Source: CAZPFP01 sp964585895 (lineage in GTDB: Bacteria; Patescibacteriota; Microgenomatia; PFEM01; JAHIFH01). Taken from it: a stretch of 16,351 bases of DNA. The DNA is taken from positions 1 to 16,351 of the forward strand of contig CAZPFP010000012.1 of the NCBI GenBank assembly GCA_964585895.1. Reading direction: 5' to 3'. The notes beneath the pieces are model-generated. The model did no database searches and had not been told where the DNA came from. It saw only the letters and a list, made by a program, of their open reading frames with translations. Within the stretch, counting starts at the first letter, position 1; the number at the start of each line of letters is the position of its first letter. Both the position numbers and the translations under genes were made by a program. Positions 8,092-15,453 of this stretch are shown one piece after another.

Positions 8092-8814
8092 CACTTTGTT
8101 ACTCCCCCTTCCAAAAAGGGTGGCATGGACATTTCTACCATGCTCTCTATGTCTCCATAGAGGTCGGACTATCTCATTCCGCCGATTGGCGGATCTGGCG
8201 TATAGTCTCTGAGGATTTTGGAGAAACGTTATGGATAGTATATTTTCTCTTTCTTCCTTTTCCTTTATTCAAAACCGCTCTCAATTTCAAAATTTGGTCA
8301 AACCCCTCTTCATCAAGATGTCTTTTTTCTGACATCAAGTTAACAATCTTCTTAAAAATCGCAAAATTCCTTTTCTTGTTTGAAGAGAGAAAATGATACT
8401 TTTCAAAAAAGGGAATTATCTTTTCCTGAATGGCACGAGGGTTAGTTACGTCATACGAGTAAAGCCCGTCACTTCGTTGCTTAATAATGCCGCAATTAAA
8501 ATGTCTTTTCATTAATGCCAAAATTGTTCTCTCTTTTTGGGAAACATTAAAACTCAAAACCACTTGCCATCCCAAACGATAGTCATCTTTTCTCCTTAAT
8601 GAAACATTAAAACTGCCTTCGCCATCAACGAAGCCGGCTAGATACCAACCTATTCGTGGGGGTATTCCCTTTTTTGTCATCGTTCTCCAATCTTTCCTGC
8701 TGATTGTCTCTATTTGTCTGATTGTTACTGTTAATTTTAACATAAAACAACAGTACAAACAACCTGTCGAGATTTTCCAGCATATAGCCAGATTTTACAA
8801 CTACAATTGTGTTT
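8092..8814 (-). mobile_element. Group I intron after 23S U1917, with endonuclease ORF (723 nt)
   Basis: The 5' exon TAACTAT pairs with guide GTAGTTG (8798-8804), U-G at both ends. The intron ends in G (8092) before exon AACTGTTC. Core elements on the minus strand: P (8773-8785, ATATGCTGGAAAA), Q (8692-8705, AATCAGCAGGAAAG), R (8199-8214, CCTCAGAGACTATACG) and S (8166-8175, GAGATAGTCC), with a P8-like hairpin CCGCCAATCGGCGG (8181-8194) between R and S. The endonuclease frame starts 11 nt after Q and runs through R and P8 to overlap S. From memory, introns at this site are known in Coxiella and some organelles. Confidence 0.9.
8174..8680 (-). CDS. Intron-encoded LAGLIDADG homing endonuclease, single-motif type
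   Basis: The 168-aa protein has one motif, LAGFVDGEG (residues 14-22, acidic E21), preceded by WY and followed by SF, typical of the LAGLIDADG_1 family that works as a homodimer. I place the start at 8680, where GGAG lies 4 nt upstream and the motif sits near the N terminus as in the family; the frame stays open to 8758, but that extension has no family character. The last dozen or so residues are encoded by the intron's own R element and P8 hairpin, and the stop codon overlaps S, so the C terminus is constrained by the ribozyme. Helices such as ILALMKRHFNCG and IIPFFEKYHFLSSNKKRNF look intact. Confidence 0.9.
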   Translation of the reverse strand: MTKKGIPPRIGWYLAGFVDGEGSFNVSLRRKDDYRLGWQVVLSFNVSQKERTILALMKRHFNCGIIKQRSDGLYSYDVTNPRAIQEKIIPFFEKYHFLSSNKKRNFAIFKKIVNLMSEKRHLDEEGFDQILKLRAVLNKGKGRKRKYTIHNVSPKSSETIRQIRQSAE

Positions 8815-10169
8815 ATAGTTACTGCTGCCGTTCACCGGGGCTTCAGTTCAGGACTCATCTAAAAGAATCATCCATCCCCTTAACCTTCCAGCACTGGGCA
8901 GGCCTCAGCCCGTATACTTTGGCTTTCGCCTTTGCACAGACCTGTGTTTTAGATAAACAGTCGGCAAGCATCTTTCGCTGCGACCCACAAGCACCGAAGT
9001 GCCGTGGGTAGGGCATCTCCCGAAGTTACGCCCAGCTATTTTGCCGAGTTCCTTAAACCCCCTTCTCCCGCTGGCCTTAGTATTCTCTACCTATCCACCT
9101 GTGTCGGTTTGCGGTACGGTCTCAACTGTTTCTGATTGCGAAGCTTTTCTCGGAAGCTTAACACCGTCTGATTGACCCTCAACAAGTTCAGGTCTTTTCA
9201 TCACTATTCACCGTCGTGATAACGGATTTGCCAATTGTCACTGATTCATAGTTTAAACGCCGAATCATTATGACGCCAGACATATCAAACTTCGTCTCTC
9301 CCCAACTAGTAACGAAACAGTTAAGGTACAGGAATATCAACCTGTTGTCCATCGACTACGCCATTAGGCCTCGCCTTAGGAACGACTAACCCGAAGATGA
9401 CGACCATTGCTTCGGAAACCTTGGATATTCGGCCAACCGGATTCTCACCGGTTTCTCGCTACTCATACCGGCATTCTCATTTGATGCCGCTCCAGCCTGG
9501 CTTCCGCCATGACCTTCACCGCAACATCAACGCTCCCCTACCGCGATCGCAAGCGACCACCTCTGTCTTCGGTATAAACCTTAGCCTCGTTGGATTTTCG
9601 GCGCAAAATCTCTCGACTAGTGAGCTGTTACGCTTTCTTTAAAGGATGGCTGCTTCTAAGCCAACCTCCTAGCTGTCTGAGCGACTTCACTTCCTTTCAC
9701 ACTTAGGTTTAATTTAGAGACCTTAGACGAAAGTCAGGGCTGTTTCCCTCTCGACCCACCAGCTTAGCCCGGCGGGACTGACTGCCCTGGTGAACACCAA
9801 AGAATTCGGAGTTTGATTGAATATGAGACATTTCTGCCCCACACCCATTCAGTGCTCTACCTCTCTGGTTTATACCAGGACGCTATACCTAAATATATTT
9901 CGGGGAGAACCAGCTATCACCGAGCACGATTAGCATATTACTCCTATCCGCAGGTCATCCAAGCCTCTTGTACCAGACACTGGTTCGGGCCTCCATCCCG
10001 CTTTCGCGGGACTTCACCCTGCCCACGGATAGCTCGCTCGGTTTCGGGTTTCCCACACTTTCTTGAACGCCATTTTAAGACTTGGTTTCCCTCTGCCTCC
10101 CCCACAGAGTGGGTTAGACTAAGAAAGAATGAGAACTCGCCGGTTCATTCTTCAATAGGCACGCCATCA

Positions 10170-10188
10170 CCCTTCGACAAGCTCAGGG
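10170..10188. repeat. 19-nt palindromic repeat inside a 23S variable region
   Basis: CCCTTCGACAAGCTCAGGG is an imperfect palindrome that I recall as a widespread dispersed repeat in bacteria. Here it forms the tip of what corresponds to helix 25 of the 23S rRNA (E. coli about 540-550), flanked by conserved sequence on both sides. Confidence 0.6.
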
Positions 10189-10244
10189 CTCTGACTGTTT
10201 GTTAGCAGATAATTTCAGGTTCTATTTCACTCCCCTCCCGGGGG

Positions 10245-10285
<41 letters not shown>

Positions 10286-10467
10286 TGTTTGAGTATTTAG
10301 CCTTGGAGCGTGGTCGCCCCAGATTCCCACAAGAGTTGATCTCCCGTGGTACTCAGGAACATCCTCGAGCTGCTTCAGATTTCGGGTACAGGGCTTTCAC
10401 CTTCTTTGGCGAACCATTCCAGGTTCTTCTCCTATCTTCAGCAGTCCCTTAATGGAGTCCTTCAACC

Positions 10468-10486
10468 CCCTTCGATAAACTCAGGG
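10468..10486. repeat. Diverged copy of the palindrome in a second 23S variable region
   Basis: CCCTTCGATAAACTCAGGG matches the copy at 10170-10188 at 17 of 19 positions and lies in the 5' domain of 23S, roughly E. coli 270-300, where length varies between species. Confidence 0.55.
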
Positions 10487-10813
10487 TTTGGGCTGTTCCG
10501 TGTTCGCTCGCCGCTACTAACGGAATCTCTTCGATTTCTCTTCCTCGCCCTACTAAGATGTTTCAATTCGGGCGCTTACCTCTCAGATGCCTATATGTTG
10601 TCCGAAGACAATATTTTCAGCACCGAGTGATTCGCCAAAGGCGAACCGGGTTTCCCCATTCGGACACCGCCGGATCTCAGGTTGCTTGACACCTTCCCGA
10701 CGAGTTTCGCCGTCACGCCGCGTCCTTCTTCGGCTCAAACAGCCAAGGCATTCATTATCTGCTTTAATTAGAGTAGCTCTATCTGTGAAGATTAAATCTA
10801 CCTCCGCCCTTAA

Positions 10814-10831
10814 GGGCTTCGGTAGAGATAA
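10814..10831 (-). other. 5' arm of the 23S precursor processing stem
   Basis: These 18 bases are the exact reverse complement of 5684-5701 on the far side of the 23S gene. Inside this pair a looser complementarity (CTTCAC upstream with GTGAAG downstream) extends the stem toward helix 1. This is the arrangement cut by RNase III in other bacteria; use of RNase III here is inferred. Confidence 0.8.
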
Positions 10832-10840
10832 CATTCTATT

Positions 10841-10856
10841 CAATTTTCAAAGAGCT
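10841..10856 (-). promoter_or_regulatory. boxA-like rRNA antitermination motif
   Basis: On the minus strand, between tRNA-Ala and 23S, the sequence AGCTCTTTGAAAATTG matches the boxA consensus (TGCTCTTTGAAAA-like) at which NusB and S10 assemble in rRNA operons. Its position, just upstream of the 23S processing stem, is where spacer boxA elements usually lie. Confidence 0.6.
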
Positions 10857-10859
10857 AAG

Positions 10860-10932
10860 TGGACCGAAGCGGGTTCGAACCGCTGACCTCCTGTATGCAA
10901 AACAGGTGCTCTTCCAACTGAGCTATCGGCCC
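10860..10932 (-). tRNA. tRNA-Ala (anticodon UGC)
   Basis: A 73-nt cloverleaf with acceptor GGGCCGA/TCGGTCC, anticodon stem CCTGT/ACAGG and loop TTTTGCAT centred on TGC, and T arm GCGGG/CCCGC type with TTCGAA. The G3-U70 pair, the alanine identity element, is present. CCA is not encoded. tRNA-Ala just before 23S is the classic spacer tRNA of rRNA operons, although no 16S lies upstream here. Confidence 0.95.
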
Positions 10933-11117
10933 TTTTCTAACTCCTTCATTTCCTCTTCAATAGTGGCTAAATGTGCCTGACAAAGCTTAACATTCAAATC
11001 CTGTAACTCAGAAGCAGAATCTTCATGCTTGATTCCTTTAAAATTTTTAGTTGCCTCCGCTAATTTCTTTTCCGCTTCTTCTCTTTTTTTTAATAATTCT
11101 TGATATTTTTTATTCAT
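10923..11117 (-). CDS. Small coiled-coil hypothetical protein overlapping tRNA-Ala
   Basis: This 64-codon frame encodes a highly charged, helix-prone peptide (MNKKYQELLKKREEAEKKL... ending EEEMKELEKGR) that looks like a coiled coil. I do not recognise a family. The last codons and the TAG stop lie inside the tRNA-Ala gene (10-nt overlap with its acceptor and position 8-10 region). No good Shine-Dalgarno sequence is next to the ATG (AAGGA is about 17 nt upstream). It could be a real small gene co-transcribed with tRNA-Ala and 23S. It occupies the place where 16S rRNA would be expected. An accidental A-rich frame is also possible. Confidence 0.45.
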   Translation of the reverse strand: MNKKYQELLKKREEAEKKLAEATKNFKGIKHEDSASELQDLNVKLCQAHLATIEEEMKELEKGR

Positions 11118-11178
11118 TTTCGTAAGTTAAAAATCCTTCGCTTCGATTAAAAATCTTCACTTTCACTTCGCTCGAATT

Positions 11179-11200
11179 AAAAAAGGCTCCTTGCGGAGCC
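11179..11200 (-). terminator. Rho-independent terminator
   Basis: On the minus strand GGCTCC, GCAA tetraloop, GGAGCC is followed by six T residues. It ends the short transcription unit that begins near 11308 and lies upstream of the 64-codon ORF, tRNA-Ala and 23S. Confidence 0.85.
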
Positions 11201-11224
11201 AGTTCTTAAAGAGTTAAGAAGCCT

Positions 11225-11281
11225 CTAACTGCCACGCAAAAACTGAAGCAATTGATTAATTATTTTTTTCAGGCTTCTCAT
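11225..11281 (-). CDS. 18-aa basic amphipathic peptide ORF
   Basis: MRSLKKIINQLLQFLRGS starts 27 nt after the presumed transcription start, with a weak AGAG 8 nt before the ATG. The peptide is cationic (R2, K5, K6, R16) with hydrophobic residues spaced as on one face of a helix. It ends just before the AGGCTTCT strand of the RNA structure, so translation would affect folding. I recognise no homologue; it may be a leader peptide, a membrane-active small protein, or chance. Confidence 0.3.
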   Translation of the reverse strand: MRSLKKIINQLLQFLRGS

Positions 11282-11314
11282 AATTTTCTCTAGGACTGAC
11301 TCCTAGTGAAAGAA

Positions 11315-11343
11315 ATTGTAACAAAAGCTCAGACTATTGTCAA
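11315..11343 (-). promoter_or_regulatory. Near-consensus sigma-70 promoter
   Basis: On the minus strand TTGACA (11338-11343) and TACAAT (11315-11320) are spaced by 17 nt, the best promoter in the window. The likely start is about 11308. It points toward the small RNA unit and, beyond its terminator, tRNA-Ala and 23S. Confidence 0.8.
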
Positions 11344-11387
11344 GCGGCTAGATATCACCCTTTTTTTATGATAAAATGCTAGCTGTA

Positions 11388-11459
11388 GGGCGCGTAGTTC
11401 ACTGGTAGAACGCTTCTCTGATAAAGAAGAGGTAGATGGTTCGATTCCATCCGTGCCCA
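11388..11459 (+). tRNA. tRNA-Ile (anticodon GAU)
   Basis: A 72-nt cloverleaf with acceptor GGGCGCG/CGTGCCC, D arm GTTC/GAAC, anticodon stem CTTCT/AGAAG with loop CTGATAA, and T arm GATGG/CCATC with TTCGATT. CCA is not encoded. In many bacteria tRNA-Ile(GAU) accompanies tRNA-Ala(UGC) in the 16S-23S spacer; here it is close by but on the opposite strand. A TAAAAT at 11372-11377 may be its -10 box. Confidence 0.95.
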
Positions 11460-11502
11460 CAGCGTCAAACCGCAAAAGCGCGGTCCAGAGTAACGCTTTA
11501 TT

Positions 11503-13650
11503 ATGCCCGAAAAAGAAAAGATTATTTTAGAAATCAGAATTCCCCGCGAAAACGAGTATACGCCTGAATCAGCGGCTAATCTCTTTTCTGGTTTTAGTAA
11601 AACCCTTTCTTCTCAATCAATTATTCAACGCCTTCTCAGAAAACAGTCCGATCCCCTGATTTTGGAGATTGCTTGCCATCAACAAGGGATTCATTTTTAC
11701 GCCACCGTTTCTGAAGAACTGATGTCTTTTCTTGAAACCCAAATTTTGGCAGCCTACCCTCTCGCTGTTCTCAATCGAGTGCCTGACTATCTTCAAAACT
11801 GGAATAAAGAAACCCTGAAAGTGGGCCAAATGGTTCAATCAGCTAGCTATTACTACCCGATTAAAACTTACAAAGATTTTACTGATGTTGATTCTTTATC
11901 CTCAATTCTAGCGGTGATGTCCAAAGCTGGCGAAAATGATCTTTTTCTCATCCAATTAGTCCTTCAAAAAGCTAAATCAGGCTGGCAATCGTCCGCCCAA
12001 AAAGCGATTACCAAAGGCATTCAAATTAGCGAAGAAGAAAAACAGTCATTACCTGGAGAAAGTTTAATTAAACAGAAAATTGAGGAAGGCGGCTTAAAAG
12101 TCGGCATTCGCGTTGCCGCTTCTTCAGATTCACTCCTAAGATCGTTGGTCGGTGGTTTCGCTCCCCTCACCCGCGGGGACGGCAACTCTCTGGTTTTCCA
12201 AAAACCCTCTCTATTTAAAAAAAATAAACTTAAAAACATTATTTTAGCTCATCAACCAGGTTATCTTCCCCGTTACCAAATTTTTTCTGTTTCTGAGCTT
12301 GCCACAATCTGGCATATGCCAGGACTGACTATCAAAATTCCCAACATTGCCTGGGGGCGTTCGGTCTTGACTGAAGCACCGGAAAATCTACCCATTGCTG
12401 AAGGTTTAACTGATGAACAAAAAACAGAAATCAATTTCTTTGCTCGAACAGAACATAAAAACAAACTGATGACTTTTGGCATCAAGCAAGATGACCGCCG
12501 CCGTCACATCTATGCCGTTGGTAAATCCGGTACCGGTAAATCAACGATGATTGCCAATATGGCCATTGACGACTTAAAAAAACGTCATGGTCTAGCGGTT
12601 ATCGACCCTCACGGCGACCTTTCTGAAATTCTCTTAGATTATATCCCCTCTCATCGCATTAATGACATCTGCTACTTAAACCCGGCTGATAAAGAACATC
12701 CTTTTTCCATTAATGTTCTTGAGGTGGACGATCCTGCTCAAGCCGAACTGGTTGCTTCCGGGATTGTCTCAATTTTCTATAAACTTTACGCTCATTCTTG
12801 GGGACCAAGAATGGAATATATTTTAAGAAATACCCTCCTTACTTTAGCCCAAACTCCTAACACCACTTTGGTTGATGTTCCTAGAATTTTAAGCAATAAA
12901 AATTTCAGAGACAAAGTAATGGAACAACTTCAAGACCAAGTCCTCAAAGACTTTTGGATTAATGAATTCAACAAAATGCCGGACAGACTGAGAGAGGAAG
13001 CAATCAATCCCATTTTAAACAAAGTAGGCCAATTTGTGACTTCACCTTTAATTCGCGGCCTCATTGGCCAACCCAAATCAACCGTCAATCTGGAAAAAAT
13101 TATGAATGAGGGAAAAGTGATCATCCTCAACCTTTCCCAGGGACGTTTAGGTGAAGATAACGCTGCCCTACTAGGAGCGATGTTAATTACCAAAATTCAA
13201 TTAGCGGCCATGAATCGGGTCAATATTCCTGAAGAAAAAAGGCGGGACTTTTATCTCTATGTTGATGAGTTTCAAAACTTTGCCACCAGAGCTTTTATTA
13301 AAATTCTTTCTGAGGCAAGAAAATATCGCCTCAATCTCTGCTTGGCTAACCAGTATATGGCTCAAATTGATGAAGATGTCCAAAAAGCCATTTTGGGCAA
13401 CGCCGCCACTTTAATTTCTTTCTTAGTTGGCGCCGAGGACGCTCATATCTTGGAAAGAGAATTTGGCGGAATTTACACTGAAAAGGATTTGGTCGGACTT
13501 TCTAATTTCCAAGTAGTCACTAAATTAGCAGTTGATAATCTTACTTCCCGCCCTTTCTTTGCCTACACCCTTCCCTTACCTAAGTCTAAAAATCAAAACC
13601 GACAAAAAGTGATTCGGGTCTCCAGGGAAAGATTCTCCTATAAAAAATAG
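11503..13650 (+). CDS. VirD4/TraG-like type IV secretion ATPase (TraM-recognition type)
   Basis: The 715-aa protein has a roughly 300-residue N-terminal region of unknown fold, then a RecA-like motor domain. Walker A is GKSGTGKST at residues 340-348, followed by the typical GLAVIDPHGDLSE; Walker B is LYVDEFQNF with D588 and E589. The following SEARKYRLNLCLANQYMAQ segment is the conserved region seen in VirD4/TraD/TraG coupling proteins and HerA/VirB4 relatives. Such ATPases move DNA or protein through type IV channels, and CPR genomes often carry stand-alone copies, thought to serve pili or DNA uptake; the role here is inferred. No transmembrane anchor is evident. The ATG is 43 nt after tRNA-Ile with no Shine-Dalgarno sequence, so the two may share a transcript. 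A terminator follows at 13707-13740. Confidence 0.87.
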   Translation: MPEKEKIILEIRIPRENEYTPESAANLFSGFSKTLSSQSIIQRLLRKQSDPLILEIACHQQGIHFYATVSEELMSFLETQILAAYPLAVLNRVPDYLQNWNKETLKVGQMVQSASYYYPIKTYKDFTDVDSLSSILAVMSKAGENDLFLIQLVLQKAKSGWQSSAQKAITKGIQISEEEKQSLPGESLIKQKIEEGGLKVGIRVAASSDSLLRSLVGGFAPLTRGDGNSLVFQKPSLFKKNKLKNIILAHQPGYLPRYQIFSVSELATIWHMPGLTIKIPNIAWGRSVLTEAPENLPIAEGLTDEQKTEINFFARTEHKNKLMTFGIKQDDRRRHIYAVGKSGTGKSTMIANMAIDDLKKRHGLAVIDPHGDLSEILLDYIPSHRINDICYLNPADKEHPFSINVLEVDDPAQAELVASGIVSIFYKLYAHSWGPRMEYILRNTLLTLAQTPNTTLVDVPRILSNKNFRDKVMEQLQDQVLKDFWINEFNKMPDRLREEAINPILNKVGQFVTSPLIRGLIGQPKSTVNLEKIMNEGKVIILNLSQGRLGEDNAALLGAMLITKIQLAAMNRVNIPEEKRRDFYLYVDEFQNFATRAFIKILSEARKYRLNLCLANQYMAQIDEDVQKAILGNAATLISFLVGAEDAHILEREFGGIYTEKDLVGLSNFQVVTKLAVDNLTSRPFFAYTLPLPKSKNQNRQKVIRVSRERFSYKK

Positions 13651-13660
13651 TCCTATATAG

Positions 13661-13688
13661 TTGACTTCTGGTTCTGATTTGATATAAT
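13661..13688 (+). promoter_or_regulatory. Promoter-like sequence after the ATPase gene
   Basis: TTGACT (13661-13666) and a perfect TATAAT (13683-13688) are separated by 16 nt. A transcript would start near 13695 and almost at once meet the hairpin terminator at 13707-13740, which makes this either an attenuated leader promoter for the glycosyltransferases or a chance match. Confidence 0.55.
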
Positions 13689-13706
13689 CAATCCAATTTG
13701 ATAGCT

Positions 13707-13740
13707 AAGGAAGGGTTTTTCTGCTGCCCGTCCTTTTTTT
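13707..13740 (+). terminator. Rho-independent terminator or attenuator
   Basis: AAGGAAGGG (13707-13715) pairs with CCCGTCCTT (13727-13735) except for one A-G mismatch, and the run of T continues to 13740. It can end the ATPase transcript; it also lies directly downstream of the promoter-like site. Confidence 0.72.
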
Positions 13741-13774
13741 GTTGTCAAAAATAACTTGTTTCAAGCTGAATGAA

Positions 13775-13851
13775 AGGTTGTCTGGCAAAACGCGCCATTA
13801 CAACCTGACATGATGCTTTCGATATATTCAGTTTTGGTCCGCCCTAGGCGG
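13775..13851 (+). promoter_or_regulatory. Two hairpins in the leader of the glycosyltransferase genes
   Basis: The first is AGGTTGT (13775-13781) with ACAACCT (13800-13806) enclosing TGGC/GCCA. The second is CCGCC/GGCGG (13839-13851) with a 3-nt loop. A strong ribosome binding site AAGGAG (13875-13880) and the ATG at 13885 follow. This could be a regulatory leader, but I recognise no riboswitch class. Confidence 0.4.
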
Positions 13852-13884
13852 GGCACTTTGACAAGTAAATAAAAAAGGAGAAAA

Positions 13885-15453
13885 ATGAAAAACGACAAGG
13901 CTCGATGGGTTGTGGTAAGTATTGCGGTAGTCTTATTGGTTGCAAGCTTCGCCAAATATTTTCCTTCTGGATTAACACTGGCTTACGGCGATGGATTGTC
14001 GAAACTCAATATGAGTAGGCGAGTCTTTGATAGTTTGACTCCGGGTTTGGGACAACTAGGGGGGGTATGGCTGCCATTACAGCAAGTACTCATTCTACTA
14101 ACCGTGTGGATTGACCCGTTGTACCAATCCGGCTTATCGGGATCACTCGTCTCTAGTATTGCCTTCGTCGGCACCGCTGTTCTAGTCTACCAGATAGTTC
14201 ATCTTATAACCCAAAGAGTGTCTGCTGCTGTTTTTGGGACGATGTTTTTTTCCATCAATAACAGTATGCTCTACATGGCGACGACGCCAATGGCTGAACC
14301 ATTGTTAATCTTCACGATTACAGCAACGGTCTACAGTCTAATACGACTGGAGATAGAGCCAAAGAGCAACTCAAGATTAGTATGGGTAGCCCTGAGTACA
14401 TTTGCTATGTCGCTGGTGCGATATGAAGGTTGGTTCGTCTTGATCGCTACTACTCTGGCAGTATTCACTATCTTTCTTAAAGCAAAGATATCCCGAGAGG
14501 AGTTAGAGGGTCGCTTGATAGCCTTTGCCAGTCTTGCTTGGGTTGGAGTATTTCTCTGGCTAGTCTGGGAAATGGTTATTTTTGGTCACCCTCTGTACTT
14601 TGCTCAAAGTAAGTACAGCGCTCATGTCATCGATGTTGTTAGTTATGGTGTAAACCAATCACAGGGCAACTTTTGGGCAACCGTTGCCACCTACTTGATG
14701 GCAGTAAAAATTAACATTGCTCTTCCTCTCTTATTTGCAAGCGTGATTGGTTTTCTTCTCTATGTATTCCAAACCATAAGAAGTCCCAAACACCATATCA
14801 GCGCACTGGTGCTTTTGAGCGTACCACTCTTCTATATCACGTCGCTCTTTCTTGGACAAACCGCTATCGGTAATCTCGATCAGTATGGCCATTACTATAA
14901 CATTCGCTATGGGCTCATTATGCTACCAGTAGTAGCAATTTTTGCTGCTCTTTGGGTGCGCCGAAAAATAGTAGTCGGTTTGATCCTTGCTGGATTTCTA
15001 TTTGTTCAAACAGCAAGCAATATCAGCCAGGGTCAAATAGCAATCCTGAATGATGCTGGAGCGGTGCCTTCAGAGAGTAAGACTGAGGCAACTCAGTGGT
15101 TCATGGCGAACTATGACTACGGGTCGATTTTAATAGAGATGTTTAAGAATAATGATGTAGTTTTCTTTAGTAGAATCTCTCTCTCCAGGTTCCTTTATGA
15201 GGGAAATCTGGGAATCTGGGAGAAGGCATTAAATGAGCCAGAAGGGCAAGTACGTTGGGTCTACATGTCAAAATGCCCTGACGACCTGATACGACAGACT
15301 CTCGCCAGTCGTCAAGATTTCGAAGACAATTTTGAGCTAGCCTTCGAAAATGACGATGTTCAAATCTTCCGTGAGAGAGAAGAAAGGAGTAGTCTTGATG
15401 TTTCAAAAACACCAACTGCAAGATATACGACCTACTGCCAAAGAAACTTTTAG
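13885..15453 (+). CDS. Multi-pass GT-C-type membrane glycosyltransferase
   Basis: The 522-aa protein has a membrane segment at residues 8-25 and roughly ten in all up to about residue 390, then a soluble C-terminal tail. The first outer loop carries YGDGLSKL with D36, followed by GGVWLPL, the pattern of the GT39/GT83-like polyprenyl-phosphate-sugar transferases in which that Asp is catalytic. Substrate and acceptor cannot be read from the sequence. The start is well fixed by AAGGAG 4 nt before ATG. Its 3' end overlaps the next gene by 56 nt, and the last 20 residues (after REREERSS) do not look family-like, so the end may have been extended by a frameshift. Codon use looks less A/T-homopolymer-rich than in the upstream ATPase, hinting at a separate origin. 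Confidence 0.82.
   Translation: MKNDKARWVVVSIAVVLLVASFAKYFPSGLTLAYGDGLSKLNMSRRVFDSLTPGLGQLGGVWLPLQQVLILLTVWIDPLYQSGLSGSLVSSIAFVGTAVLVYQIVHLITQRVSAAVFGTMFFSINNSMLYMATTPMAEPLLIFTITATVYSLIRLEIEPKSNSRLVWVALSTFAMSLVRYEGWFVLIATTLAVFTIFLKAKISREELEGRLIAFASLAWVGVFLWLVWEMVIFGHPLYFAQSKYSAHVIDVVSYGVNQSQGNFWATVATYLMAVKINIALPLLFASVIGFLLYVFQTIRSPKHHISALVLLSVPLFYITSLFLGQTAIGNLDQYGHYYNIRYGLIMLPVVAIFAALWVRRKIVVGLILAGFLFVQTASNISQGQIAILNDAGAVPSESKTEATQWFMANYDYGSILIEMFKNNDVVFFSRISLSRFLYEGNLGIWEKALNEPEGQVRWVYMSKCPDDLIRQTLASRQDFEDNFELAFENDDVQIFREREERSSLDVSKTPTARYTTYCQRNF

Larger units (their letters stand above)
11179..11308 (-). ncRNA. Putative small structured RNA or leader (about 130 nt)
   Basis: The unit runs from a near-consensus promoter to a strong terminator. 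The RNA would begin with the hairpin CTAGGA/TCCTAG (11290-11306). AGAAGCCT (11271-11278) is exactly complementary to AGGCTTCT (11217-11224), and a second hairpin TTCTTAA/TTAAGAA (11203-11220) competes for part of that strand. It contains an 18-codon ORF. It does not match any RNA family I can recognise. It may be an independent sRNA, a small-protein mRNA, or the leader of the 23S operon with an early terminator. Confidence 0.5.

Noticed and set aside
8681..8758. Upstream extension of the U1917 endonuclease
   Set aside because: The extra 26 residues cover the Q element and lack family similarity, whereas the inner ATG has a good ribosome binding site and places the motif correctly.
13858..13886. 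TTGACA just before the GT-C gene as its promoter
   Set aside because: No usable -10 box follows at the right spacing, and the start site would fall at or after the start codon.
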